Shown here: in pieces, positions 34,573 through 42,842 of the stretch
Position numbering within the stretch: position 1 is the first letter of the stretch
Layout of the letters: every line of letters begins with the position of its first letter
From: Xenorhabdus bovienii
GTDB lineage: Bacteria > Pseudomonadota > Gammaproteobacteria > Enterobacterales > Enterobacteriaceae
Assembly: GCF_024721015.1 (NCBI RefSeq)
Contig: NZ_JANAIF010000034.1
Coordinates: 1-45,680 of the forward strand
Length of the DNA: 45,680 nucleotides
Direction: 5' to 3'
Notes under the pieces: generated by a model
The model's database searches: none
Seen by the model: only the letters and a program-made list of their open reading frames with translations
What the model was told of the DNA's origin: nothing
Made by a program: the position numbers and the translations under genes

Positions 34573-34946
34573 GACGATAATGCGCGATCGTGCTGATCAA
34601 CGCCCTCTTTTTGTCCCGCTTTGATAAATTTAGCCAGACACAATAAACCCAAGCGGAGAATGGATGGCATGGATCCCAGCCTAATGGAATCCACCAAATT
34701 TTTCACATGCAGTCCCAATTCTGTATTTCCTTCAATCCTTAAATGATGCTGAAAAAACAGTGTATCAGGATCTTCCCTGCGAGACTCCAAAAACGCCAGT
34801 TCTCCCTCAGCCAATGCCTCGTGGAACTGCCAGCCAAGCAGTTGTTCCAGCACCTGACGCGGTAAAGCAAAAGGAGTCACCTTCAATGAAAGACGCAGTA
34901 ATGTTGGCCCTTGACTGACCAAATGGGAGTGGATTTTACCTAACAC
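34566..34946 (-). CDS. yhbT: YhbT, SCP2-like lipid-binding protein with an internal deletion
   Basis: 126 residues against 174 for E. coli YhbT as I remember it. Both ends match: LLRLSLKVTPFALPRQVLEQ with WQFHEALAEGELAFLESR at the N-side, then EDPDTLFFQHHLRIEGNTELGLHVKNL. Between LESR and EDPDTLFF about 47 residues of the SCP2 strands are missing in frame. The loss removes much of the sterol-carrier fold, so the product may not bind lipid. E. coli YhbT is linked to ubiquinone synthesis (UbiT family). The reading frame is intact, so I do not call it a pseudogene. Confidence 0.8.
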   Translation of the reverse strand: MLGKIHSHLVSQGPTLLRLSLKVTPFALPRQVLEQLLGWQFHEALAEGELAFLESRREDPDTLFFQHHLRIEGNTELGLHVKNLVDSIRLGSMPSILRLGLLCLAKFIKAGQKEGVDQHDRALSSC

Positions 34947-34993
34947 AGTTCAGACTCCTTTTTCGTGAAAAGTAACGCGCTTACATCATAAGC

Positions 34994-36175
34994 CTATTTT
35001 TTATCCTTCGAAAGAAGGATAAAAAATAACACAGTCACATTCAAAAAAATCACCATAAACCATGCAACCCAAAAACCTAGAAAATCAGACAATACACCCA
35101 GCAATATACTCAGTCCAACAGAAAGAGTGATAAATATCATTTCATTGAATGATAATAATCTTCCTAGAATTTGATTGCCTGCTTCATTCATAATAATTGT
35201 ATTTCTTATTACCCGAATACGTGAGTGACTTAAAGCAATTAGAAAAAGACACAAATAAACAGAATAAAGATGATTAAAAAAAACAGGTAAAAAAAGACCT
35301 ATTATAGAGATAGTTCCGAATATGATATAGTTATTTTTTAGTGACAAAGATGATCGCTTTGAACCAATCAAACTACCCATTATAGCCCCTACCCCATATG
35401 GAACAACTAACAGCGCGTAATACTGTATCTGCGCATTTATAACATTAAACAAAGCAGGGTATATTGAATTTAATGATACGACACAAATATATGGAAATAT
35501 TGACAATAGAACAACGTGTCTTTTTACTTCACCATTAAAAAAACCATATCCTATTTTATAAGTATTTTTGATTCCACTATTATTGTCAATAACACGATCA
35601 AATTTATCTGCATTATCTTTTTTAACATAAATATTTATAAATAGAGAAATAGAAAAACAAAAAATACTTACAATACAGACATTACTTATCGATTTATCTT
35701 CTAAAATAAAGAAGGCCATACCGCCAGACAGAAAAGTAATTCCCTGCCTAATTAATTCAAGGTTTTTATTAGCTTTATAAAGTTCTTCGCTAGAGACAAC
35801 TCTTTTTATGTAAGTTGCTCTTATTACCTGATCGGATGAACGAATGAATGTAAATATACTTGTAAGTATAATAACGGTGGCTATAAGAACAATTTCATTC
35901 AAATTTATATTTGTTAAAAACAAAAAAACAACGCTATTTAAAAGACCTAGAATATAAATATTATTTAACGCTTTTTTAGCAGAGTTTGAATCAATAAAAA
36001 AACCTATTTTTGGCAGAATAAAAAAAGTCAATATATAACCTGACGAAAGAACAACAGATACTAACGTTGTTGAATGAAAACTTCCCTCTACAAACCAAGA
36101 GATGGCAGTAAAAAAAACTGCCATTGATATACCAGATGTTAAAGCAGAAATTAATATTGGGATCATGTTAAACAC
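34994..36175 (-). CDS. MFS-type membrane transporter of the putative RiPP operon
   Basis: 393 residues, strongly hydrophobic with about twelve membrane segments in two halves, in line with the major facilitator superfamily; the sequence is too divergent to name a subfamily. Codon use is very AT-rich, unlike yhbST downstream. It overlaps the enzyme gene upstream by 8 bp, so the two are coupled. The likely task is export of the modified peptide product, or self-protection. No peptidase domain is attached, unlike ABC exporters of double-glycine peptides. Confidence 0.75.
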   Translation of the reverse strand: MFNMIPILISALTSGISMAVFFTAISWFVEGSFHSTTLVSVVLSSGYILTFFILPKIGFFIDSNSAKKALNNIYILGLLNSVVFLFLTNINLNEIVLIATVIILTSIFTFIRSSDQVIRATYIKRVVSSEELYKANKNLELIRQGITFLSGGMAFFILEDKSISNVCIVSIFCFSISLFINIYVKKDNADKFDRVIDNNSGIKNTYKIGYGFFNGEVKRHVVLLSIFPYICVVSLNSIYPALFNVINAQIQYYALLVVPYGVGAIMGSLIGSKRSSLSLKNNYIIFGTISIIGLFLPVFFNHLYSVYLCLFLIALSHSRIRVIRNTIIMNEAGNQILGRLLSFNEMIFITLSVGLSILLGVLSDFLGFWVAWFMVIFLNVTVLFFILLSKDKK

Positions 36176-37157
36176 CGAAATAGTCGACTCGTTGTCGAGG
36201 TATATAATTCCCTTGCTTTGTATAATATTCCTCTATTTCTAAGCATTGCAAGTCAATAGCATGTTTAATATCATGGATTGCATTTAGAACATATGAAACT
36301 TCATCAACATCATTAAAGTTAATTAATGACTTAGCTTTTTCCAGAAGCTGAGAATGCCCAAGTTCATAATCTATCTTAGAGTGCTCAAAAAAAGGTTCCA
36401 GCGTGCCTTGTGTAAGGTTATACGTTTCATTAATATTATCAATAGCAATCTTTACTTCATTTTCATCATAATCATGAGATTCAATAACTTTTGCCACCAG
36501 AAATACAGATTCAGGATATTGACCAAACAAATTTTTCATCATATTAATAATATTTGAAGTCGAGACTAAAGGAATAGACGTTTCTACTTCCTCTTTTCTC
36601 ATTCCCATTTTTAATAAACATCTCAACATAAATATTTCATGTCCAGTCTCCTGTAACTGATACTCTTCCAATATATTTTTCACACTCTCATTTGTCGTGC
36701 TTTTTATAGCAGAAGATATTGTTTCCGGAAATAATTTAATATAATGATAGTTTTCCAGCATAAAACCTAACAAGACATTATAGCTTACGTCACCATATAA
36801 AAATTTATTGAATAAATGTGTCTCTTCTATTTGCTCTGCCCACATCTCACAGGCAATAATGATCTTATCAAAAAAATTTTCTTCACTGACAATTTCTTCA
36901 TTCCTTAACATTCCTATTTCATGAAGAGATGAAATTATGTCAACAATTCTATCTTTTGGCATTCCTGTTTTCTCATGGATATCTGTTATTGTATTATGCC
37001 CAGTACAATATCCTCGTATTGTAATAAAATCTCTTGCATCATTTGAGTCTACTTCATACAACCCTTTGGTAAAACGTAAATAATATTCATCGTCTTCATT
37101 TTGAGTCCATAAATTATGAATAAATTTAGGTTTTTCTAAATAATTCTTACTAGCCAT
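36168..37157 (-). CDS. PqqD-like RRE fused to a haem-oxygenase-like diiron enzyme
   Basis: 329 residues. Residues ~20-88 have the PqqD winged-helix pattern of a RiPP recognition element (YLRFTKGLYEVDSNDARDF, GHNTITDIHEKTG, IISSLHEIGMLRN). Residues ~95-315 resemble PqqC/TENA and haem-oxygenase-like metalloenzymes; possible ligands are Glu164/165, His173 (QETGHE), Glu226 (VIES), His259, Asp263 and His268. The last triad is spaced wider than the usual H-x3-D-x2-H, so metal binding is not certain. AGGAG lies 7 bases upstream. A 20-residue peptide gene precedes it. I infer a peptide-modifying oxidase guided by its own RRE; the family assignment is from pattern, not a search. Confidence 0.65.
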   Translation of the reverse strand: MASKNYLEKPKFIHNLWTQNEDDEYYLRFTKGLYEVDSNDARDFITIRGYCTGHNTITDIHEKTGMPKDRIVDIISSLHEIGMLRNEEIVSEENFFDKIIIACEMWAEQIEETHLFNKFLYGDVSYNVLLGFMLENYHYIKLFPETISSAIKSTTNESVKNILEEYQLQETGHEIFMLRCLLKMGMRKEEVETSIPLVSTSNIINMMKNLFGQYPESVFLVAKVIESHDYDENEVKIAIDNINETYNLTQGTLEPFFEHSKIDYELGHSQLLEKAKSLINFNDVDEVSYVLNAIHDIKHAIDLQCLEIEEYYTKQGNYIPRQRVDYFGV

Positions 37158-37184
37158 AATGAGGCTCCTAGATTAGATGAAATA

Positions 37185-37210
37185 TGGAGCCAGCATATTT
37201 GCTGGCTCCA
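37185..37210 (-). repeat. hairpin between the peptide gene and its enzyme gene
   Basis: TGGAGCCAGCA and TGCTGGCTCCA form a perfect 11-bp stem with a 4-base loop, beginning 11 bp after the peptide stop and ending 28 bp before the enzyme start. On the coding strand it is followed by TATTTC only, so it should act as a leaky terminator or as a 3' stabiliser that gives an excess of peptide mRNA over enzyme mRNA, an arrangement common in RiPP operons. Confidence 0.7.
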
Positions 37211-37220
37211 ACTCAAAAAA

Positions 37221-37283
37221 TTAGCCGCATGTTGCTCCACCTAATTTTTTATTACTTTTTTTACTTACTTTTTTCATTTTCAT
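37221..37283 (-). CDS. 20-residue putative RiPP precursor peptide
   Basis: A short ORF with a strong ribosome site, AGGAG seven bases before ATG, encodes MKMKKVSKKSNKKLGGATCG and stops at TAA. The first 13 residues hold eight lysines; the end is LGG then ATCG, which looks like a double-glycine processing site with a four-residue core containing Thr and Cys. It is immediately followed by a hairpin and by an RRE-containing enzyme gene. It is too small for standard gene callers. The alternative is a regulatory leader peptide for the operon. Confidence 0.65.
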   Translation of the reverse strand: MKMKKVSKKSNKKLGGATCG

Positions 37284-37307
37284 AAATTATCTCCTGAGTC
37301 TAGTTTG

Positions 37308-37330
37308 ATTGTCTGAACCAATCAGACAAT
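37308..37330 (-). promoter_or_regulatory. perfect inverted repeat upstream of the peptide gene
   Basis: ATTGTCTGA-N5-TCAGACAAT, 9-bp arms, lies 25-47 bases upstream of the peptide start. It is the size of an operator for a dimeric regulator and could equally be a 5' UTR hairpin. The remaining gap up to 37671 is AT-rich and carries no gene I can support. Confidence 0.5.
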
Positions 37331-37611
37331 TGTACATTACTTATACAAATTTCAAAAATCAAACCAGATTTAACATTTTGTTAAAATGTAAGATACAGAT
37401 CACAAACAAGTATAATGTTCATATTAAAAACAGCGTCACTATTAAATATATAATAATCAGAATTAGTGAAATCATTTAAATAAATAATAAAAACAAATAA
37501 TGACTTTATTTTATAAATTTCATTAGAAAAAATTCCTGATACGAAATGAAATATTCCGCAATTCCTCATTGACGCGATGTAACGGATTTCTACCTCAATC
37601 TATTGATTGAA

Positions 37612-37637
37612 GCCGACCCTGTAGTACAGAGGTCGGC
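37612..37637. repeat. GC-rich hairpin between the peptide operon and the MFS gene
   Basis: GCCGACC (37612-37618) pairs with GGTCGGC (37631-37637), and CTGT with ACAG inside, around an AGT loop. It is 35 bp after the MFS stop on the minus strand and much more GC-rich than its surroundings. It has no T tract, but it may still limit read-through into the peptide operon. Confidence 0.5.
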
Positions 37638-37671
37638 AAATAATATACTGAGGGAGAGCTTAATGGGATAA

Positions 37672-38865
37672 TTATCGTGATTCAGGGATTGAACGTTGCT
37701 CACGCATAGATGGAATAACCATTTGCCAGACAAGGGATACGATGGCCAGTACACCCGTCACTGCCCCTACCCATGTTAATGTTTCTAATCCCCACTCTCG
37801 TACTGTTGCGCCACCAATCACAGAGCCTAGAACGACTCCAGCATTAAAAGCCGCGATATTCATTCCTGACGCGATATCCATTGCATAGGGTGTGTGACGT
37901 TTCGCTAGCATGAGTATCCTTGACTGCAATGGCGGAATTGCTCCATAAGTGGCCAATCCGAGTAGAGCCGTCAAGCCAATCATCAGTAGAGAATGGGTCA
38001 GACTAAAACTCATAGCGGCAAGCACAACCGCAATACCGACAAGAAGAATAAGTGATGCGAGATCCATTCCTTGTCGATCAGTCAATCGCCCACCCCAAAC
38101 CGTACCAACAGCAGCGCCAATACCATAAGCAAGCAATACTCCACTGGCTGTTTCAACACTTACTCCTGTAATACTCAGTAGTATAGGGGTAATAAAGGTG
38201 TACAAAGCAAATGAAGCGGTATAGGAAAGCATTGGAACACTCGCCCCTGCCAGTAAACGTCGATCAAAAAGTATAGTGAGATGACGCCAGCTAGCAGATG
38301 TCTTCACAATCTGCTCTCCGGCATCTTTTGGCATTTTAAATCCAATACCAAGCGTTCCCAGCAACCCGCAGGCTGAGATAATTAAAAATATAACTCGCCA
38401 ATCCAATATACTACCAAGCCAAGTTCCGGCCGGCACCCCTAAAGACATGGCAATGGTAACACCACCGAATACCAAAGCAAGGGCTGTTCCGGCACGTTCA
38501 GGTGGAACCAGTCGAGTCGCAACACCGGAAGCCACAGCAAAAAAGACCCCGTGTGCCAAACCAGATAACAAGCGTGCAGCTAAAAGAAGAGCCAAGTTTG
38601 CTGATGCGGCTGCTAGCAGATTTCCAAGAGTGAATACCAACATCGCAGTAAGCAGTAAGCGTTTCCTCGACCAATTAGATGCCAGTGCCGTCAAAACAGG
38701 TGCCCCAATCACAACACCTAATGCATAGGCTGTCACCGTTAACCCGATACTGGTTACATCTGCGCCAAGATTTACTGACATCACAGATATCAGTCCAATA
38801 GTGATGAACTCCGTAAACCCTATCGCAAATGCACAAAGCGAGAATACATATATCACGAATGGCAT
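37672..38865 (-). CDS. MFS drug/sugar efflux transporter (AraJ/YdhP-like DHA1 family)
   Basis: 397 residues, about twelve membrane segments. Typical blocks are GFTEFITIGLISVMS, ALGVVIGAPVLTALASNWSRKRLL and RLLSGLAHGVFFAVASGVATRLVPPERAGTALALVFGG. AAGGAGAG precedes the start. It is divergent from a LysR regulator gene, the usual arrangement for an inducible efflux pump, and may export the product of the sugar-type operon at 39947-44811. Confidence 0.88.
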   Translation of the reverse strand: MPFVIYVFSLCAFAIGFTEFITIGLISVMSVNLGADVTSIGLTVTAYALGVVIGAPVLTALASNWSRKRLLLTAMLVFTLGNLLAAASANLALLLAARLLSGLAHGVFFAVASGVATRLVPPERAGTALALVFGGVTIAMSLGVPAGTWLGSILDWRVIFLIISACGLLGTLGIGFKMPKDAGEQIVKTSASWRHLTILFDRRLLAGASVPMLSYTASFALYTFITPILLSITGVSVETASGVLLAYGIGAAVGTVWGGRLTDRQGMDLASLILLVGIAVVLAAMSFSLTHSLLMIGLTALLGLATYGAIPPLQSRILMLAKRHTPYAMDIASGMNIAAFNAGVVLGSVIGGATVREWGLETLTWVGAVTGVLAIVSLVWQMVIPSMREQRSIPESR

Positions 38866-38950
38866 TAAAAACTCTCCTTATACGCTCAAAACGCGCCAAC
38901 CTGAATTCAAAGTAAGTAATCAGTATCAGGCTTCCATTTAGTGCAATAAA

Positions 38951-38965
38951 TATTCATAATGGATA
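38951..38965. promoter_or_regulatory. candidate LysR box between the divergent MFS and LysR genes
   Basis: TATTCATAATGGATA is an imperfect palindrome with the T-N11-A form of LysR-type binding sites, 25 bp before the LysR gene. It is a single site of moderate quality. Confidence 0.3.
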
Positions 38966-38989
38966 AAAACTTATGATAGGACGTCACTA

Positions 38990-39898
38990 ATGGTACTTCG
39001 TAACCTTGAAGACCTAAGTGTATTTATCAGAATCATCGACACAGGCAGTTTCACTGCTACCGCTCAAGCCTTGGGACTGTCTCCCACAACTGTCAGTAAA
39101 CAGATTGCACGTCTGGAGAAAAATCTTGGCATAGTTCTCTTTGTACGAAGTACCCGTTCATTGCGCATTACACCTGAAGGCAAAGCAATCGCTGAAAAAG
39201 TGAGGGCGGCGCTGACACTGGTGGAAGAAGCGGCTGAAATTGCCAAGGATGGAAGTGAATCTCTCACAGGTTTGATTAGACTTACCGCGCCAGTACCGCT
39301 TGGTCGAACTTATGTCGCGGCAGCAATTGCAGAGTTTAGAAAAAAATATCCATCAGTAGGATTCACCTTGCATTTGACAGATAAAATTGTTGATCTTTAT
39401 AAGGTCGAGATGGATTTAGCTATCAGAGTCGCAAATTTAACTGATTCAGGTTTAATTGCCAGGCGCTTAACAGATAACAAACGAATTTTAGTCGCATCAC
39501 CTGATTACCTCAGGCTGCATGGCGAACTTCAGCACCCAGAAGAGCTGATTAACCATAATTGCCTGCTTTTTTCCGCCTCTGGAAATAAGAGTACAATATG
39601 GTCACTTCACGATAGGAAAGACACCAAAGCTATCTCACTCTCAAGTGATTTAATCGCTAATAATGGTGATGTCTTGCGAACTTGGTGTACGGCAGGTTTA
39701 GGTATAGCACTGCGAGAAACATGGGATGTAGTCGATTTAATTCGCTCAAAAAAACTCACCCAGATACTGCCAGAATGGCAAGAAGAAACCTCTCCAATTA
39801 ATGTCGTGAGAGCCGGAAAACGGCCTGTTCCGCAACGCATCAAAAGCTTCATCGAGTTCCTCACCGAGGAATGGAGAACTCCCCCGTGGGATAAATAA
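38990..39898 (+). CDS. LysR-family transcriptional regulator
   Basis: 302 residues. The N-terminal winged HTH reads LSVFIRIIDTGSFTATAQALGLSPTTVSKQIARLEKNLGIVLFVRSTRSLRIT in short blocks; the effector domain continues with GLIRLTAPVPLGRTYVA. It resembles the DmlR/YhjC group that often controls a divergent MFS gene. It should respond to a small molecule made or exported by the neighbours. It is convergent with the first SDR gene. Confidence 0.93.
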   Translation: MVLRNLEDLSVFIRIIDTGSFTATAQALGLSPTTVSKQIARLEKNLGIVLFVRSTRSLRITPEGKAIAEKVRAALTLVEEAAEIAKDGSESLTGLIRLTAPVPLGRTYVAAAIAEFRKKYPSVGFTLHLTDKIVDLYKVEMDLAIRVANLTDSGLIARRLTDNKRILVASPDYLRLHGELQHPEELINHNCLLFSASGNKSTIWSLHDRKDTKAISLSSDLIANNGDVLRTWCTAGLGIALRETWDVVDLIRSKKLTQILPEWQEETSPINVVRAGKRPVPQRIKSFIEFLTEEWRTPPWDK

Positions 39899-39946
39899 CT
39901 GAACAAGCCGGTAAACTGATAATCATCCCGACTTGTTCCTGCCATC

Positions 39947-40732
39947 TTACAAAATACTTTGAATGACGCCACCATCAACACGCAGGGCAGTACCTGTTAT
40001 TGCAGACGCTAGTGGTGAAGCTAAAAAGAGAACAGCATTAGCGACTTCTTCGGCTGTGGCTAACCGACCCAGCAACGATGCGGGACGTGCTGTTTCAATA
40101 AAGCGTTTTCCTGCTTCTTCCATTGAAAGTGTTGGGTCCGTGATAAGTTCCCTGACAAATCGCTCTACCCCTTCACTTTCAGTGGGTCCAGGTAAAACGC
40201 TGTTGACAGTGACTCCTGTTCCTGTAGCGGCTTGTGCGAACCCTCTTGCTGCTGCGACTTGAGCAGTCTTGGTCAGGCCATAATGTGGCATTTCTACCGG
40301 GATTTGTAAGGCTGACTCACTTGAGATGAATACCACACGTCCCCATCGTTTCCCAATCATTAGTGGAATGTATGAACGTGCCAGACGAATTCCACTTAGG
40401 ACGTTAATATTAAAATAATTAAGCCACTCATCATCGCTAATTTCAAAAATTGGCTTAGGAGAAAAAATTCCGGCGTTATTAACCAGGATATCAATATCCG
40501 GAAAATTTTTGTTAATGAGTTCACAGCCTGCTTTGGTGCCAACATCAGCAGCTACAGTAAAAACGCGATCCAAGCAGTCAAATTTATTAACCGCCTGTAT
40601 GAGCCTCTCTTCACTTCTTCCATTCAAAATGACAGAAGCACCAGCCTTATGCATACCCTGAGCAATAGCTAATCCAATCCCTGCTGTCGAACCTGTTACT
40701 AATGCAATTTTCCCTTTTAAATTTATATTCAT
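39947..40732 (-). CDS. SDR oxidoreductase (last gene of the sugar-type operon)
   Basis: 261 residues. NAD(P) motif TGSTAGIG at 13-20, NNAGIF, SSESALQIP and the Y-x3-K pair in HYGLTKTA are intact; the C-terminus has the TGTALRVDGGV block of classical SDRs. AGAGGG precedes the start. It lies 54 bp after a second SDR with modest similarity, so the two probably carry out successive or opposed redox steps on the same scaffold. Confidence 0.9.
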   Translation of the reverse strand: MNINLKGKIALVTGSTAGIGLAIAQGMHKAGASVILNGRSEERLIQAVNKFDCLDRVFTVAADVGTKAGCELINKNFPDIDILVNNAGIFSPKPIFEISDDEWLNYFNINVLSGIRLARSYIPLMIGKRWGRVVFISSESALQIPVEMPHYGLTKTAQVAAARGFAQAATGTGVTVNSVLPGPTESEGVERFVRELITDPTLSMEEAGKRFIETARPASLLGRLATAEEVANAVLFLASPLASAITGTALRVDGGVIQSIL

Positions 40733-40786
40733 ATAACCCTCTATTCATCTTCTGTAAGCAAAATGAGTCTTAACCTATTTTTTTAA

Positions 40787-41575
40787 TTAGATAAAAGGAG
40801 TCACTCCGCCATCGACTAAATAATTTGCCCCAGTGATGAATGCAGCAGATTCTGAGGCCAAAAATAAGAGCAAAACCGCCACTTCTTCAGGTTGCCCTAG
40901 CCTACCAACAGCGATATCAACTTCTTCAATATAACGTTGCAAAGCTTCTTCACGTCCAACCTTATACTTTTGTTCAAGCTGAGTTATCAATCCTTCAGGT
41001 TTATCGTAAATAGAGGTATGAATAAAAGCAGGAGAAATAACATTAGATCGAATGCCATATTTGCCAAACTCCCTTGATATCACCTTAGACAGAGTTAGAA
41101 CTGAAGATTTCAAGATACTGTAATCAGGGAGAATCAAATTTGGCATTAATGCTGCTTCAGAAGCGATGTGGAGTAAAATACCCTTTTTCTGATTACACAT
41201 ATAAGGTAGTACACCGCGAGCCATTCGGATGTAGCCAAGCAGATTGGTTTCGATTGTAGAATTCCAGTCGTCATCGGTTACATCAAGAAAACTTTTCCTC
41301 GGTTCTACTAATGCAGCATTATTAATCAGGATATCTATCTTCCCAAATTGACTGATGGCTGTATTGATAAGACCATCAATATCTGAGGGATCTCTGACAT
41401 TAAACTGATAAGGAAATAGGTATTCCCCTCCCTGCAACTCATAAAGTTTCTCAAGGTTAATATCCCCTCCTATAACATACGCCCCCGCATTTAAAAATTC
41501 CGTGGTAGCAGCAAGCCCAATACCTGTACCTGCCCCAGTGATTATTACTGCTTTACCCGCTAAACTACGCTCCAT
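40787..41575 (-). CDS. SDR oxidoreductase (second)
   Basis: 262 residues. Cofactor motif TGAGTGIG, NNAALVEPR, Ser in IASEAAL, and Y-x3-K in DYSILKSS; C-terminal TGANYLVDGGV. AGGAGAT precedes the start, which overlaps the end of the propeller gene by 11 bp. The substrate is unknown; the operon suggests a sugar-derived keto or hydroxy compound. Confidence 0.9.
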   Translation of the reverse strand: MERSLAGKAVIITGAGTGIGLAATTEFLNAGAYVIGGDINLEKLYELQGGEYLFPYQFNVRDPSDIDGLINTAISQFGKIDILINNAALVEPRKSFLDVTDDDWNSTIETNLLGYIRMARGVLPYMCNQKKGILLHIASEAALMPNLILPDYSILKSSVLTLSKVISREFGKYGIRSNVISPAFIHTSIYDKPEGLITQLEQKYKVGREEALQRYIEEVDIAVGRLGQPEEVAVLLLFLASESAAFITGANYLVDGGVTPFI

Positions 41576-42842
41576 CAGTATCTCCTACAGTAACATCTCG
41601 TTTGATCTGGTTAAGATGTACAACGATTCGTGCTTGTTTTGCGACAAAATAATTTGGTACTGAATAGGCAATAGTTGCGAAGTCAAGCTTTCCATCTTGA
41701 TTGAAGTCCGCCGCCGCTATGCGAGCAACTGATTCACTGGAAACACGCCAACGTGTAAAAATACCTCTCGATAGGTCAATGGCTTTGTAGTAAAAAACGC
41801 CTTGCCAAGGCCACGGCCCTCTTAAAGCAACAAGGAACTCATCATCGCCATCACCATCAAAATCTGCACAAAGAACTTGATGCCCAGGACCTTCTCCATT
41901 TTCATTAGGATCACCAAAAACATCCAATATGAAACGTTTCCAAGTCGCCAGTTCAGCGGGAGTGCCCAGTTTATCTTTAACATAGACAGCAACCGTATTA
42001 CCGTGGAATGGCTCAACTGCCGCGACATAAGCGAAGGAATCGCCACCTGCACGTCCCACATCAAGGTCACCGCTACCACGAAAGCCAGTACTCTCAAATT
42101 GTGTAAGTTCTCCTACGCCAATTAATACTTTGATCCATTGCGATTTTTGGTCGTCATAATAAAGCCAAGTAATTCCTTCATCTGATGCCAGTAACAATGA
42201 ATCACGATCCGATCCAGGGATCAGCCCACGTTTTTTCTCCGCGCCATGAATCAAACGGAAAAATGTGTTCTCAATGATCTCCATTGGCCATTCATTGGCT
42301 GTTTTTACATTATCGGGTTTTGTGAATAAAACCACCGGAAGTAGTGAATGGATATTTCCGTGAGGAACAATGGGAAGCCCTAAAATCTCAAGGCGATCAG
42401 TTTGAGTAAAAAAACCTGCTCGTAAACGATGCATTCCTGTTGTACGACCAACATAGTGACGCTCCCAACGCTCAGATTCGACAAATTCAGATCCGGGATT
42501 CTCAATCCAGTCTATTTTGCCTCCGGTGGGATTTGCATCGTAAAGTGTACCGCCAGGGCCATACAAGTCATAACAGACGATGATGTCTGGATAGCCATTG
42601 CCGGATACATCGGCATAATCCCCACCTACAGGCATTCTTATATTATCGACGACAAGGTGCCGCTTCCAATCAGGGTTACGGTACCAATATATTTCACCTA
42701 GAGAAAGACCATATCCAAAAAGGTCAAATAAACCATCCTTATTTATATCTGGTGCTTCAAGCCAATATCCATCTCGTAATTGATCAGCGACAAGAACTTG
42801 TTCAAAAATAGGAATCGGTAATTTCGAATAGTCATTAGTCAT
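41565..42842 (-). CDS. FG-GAP/VCBS-type beta-propeller protein, AUDH-like N-terminal module
   Basis: 425 residues from ATG 42842, chosen for GGAGGG four bases upstream (an in-frame TTG at 42854 is less likely). Several repeats carry the Ca-binding pattern D-x-D/N-x-D/N-G: DINKDGLFDLFG, DVSGNGYPDIIVC, DFDGDGDDEFLVAL, DFNQDGKLDFATI. There is no signal peptide, unusual for such repeats. Fungal aldos-2-ulose dehydratase/isomerase (AUDH), as I recall it, is a seven-bladed propeller fused to two cupins, and the adjacent gene encodes a cupin-like protein. I suggest that the two genes encode a split form of such a dehydratase. Confidence 0.7.
   Translation of the reverse strand: MTNDYSKLPIPIFEQVLVADQLRDGYWLEAPDINKDGLFDLFGYGLSLGEIYWYRNPDWKRHLVVDNIRMPVGGDYADVSGNGYPDIIVCYDLYGPGGTLYDANPTGGKIDWIENPGSEFVESERWERHYVGRTTGMHRLRAGFFTQTDRLEILGLPIVPHGNIHSLLPVVLFTKPDNVKTANEWPMEIIENTFFRLIHGAEKKRGLIPGSDRDSLLLASDEGITWLYYDDQKSQWIKVLIGVGELTQFESTGFRGSGDLDVGRAGGDSFAYVAAVEPFHGNTVAVYVKDKLGTPAELATWKRFILDVFGDPNENGEGPGHQVLCADFDGDGDDEFLVALRGPWPWQGVFYYKAIDLSRGIFTRWRVSSESVARIAAADFNQDGKLDFATIAYSVPNYFVAKQARIVVHLNQIKRDVTVGDTDGA

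Noticed and set aside
34996..35027. Palindrome ATTTTTTATCCTTC-GAAA-GAAGGATAAAAAAT at the end of the MFS gene as a terminator
   Set aside because: In both directions the T run is on the 5' arm and the A run on the 3' arm, the reverse of an intrinsic terminator. It also overlaps the last codons of the gene.
37381..37569. 62-codon minus-strand ORF upstream of the peptide operon
   Set aside because: Phe/Ile/Asn/Tyr-rich translation typical of AT-rich noncoding DNA; no ribosome site.
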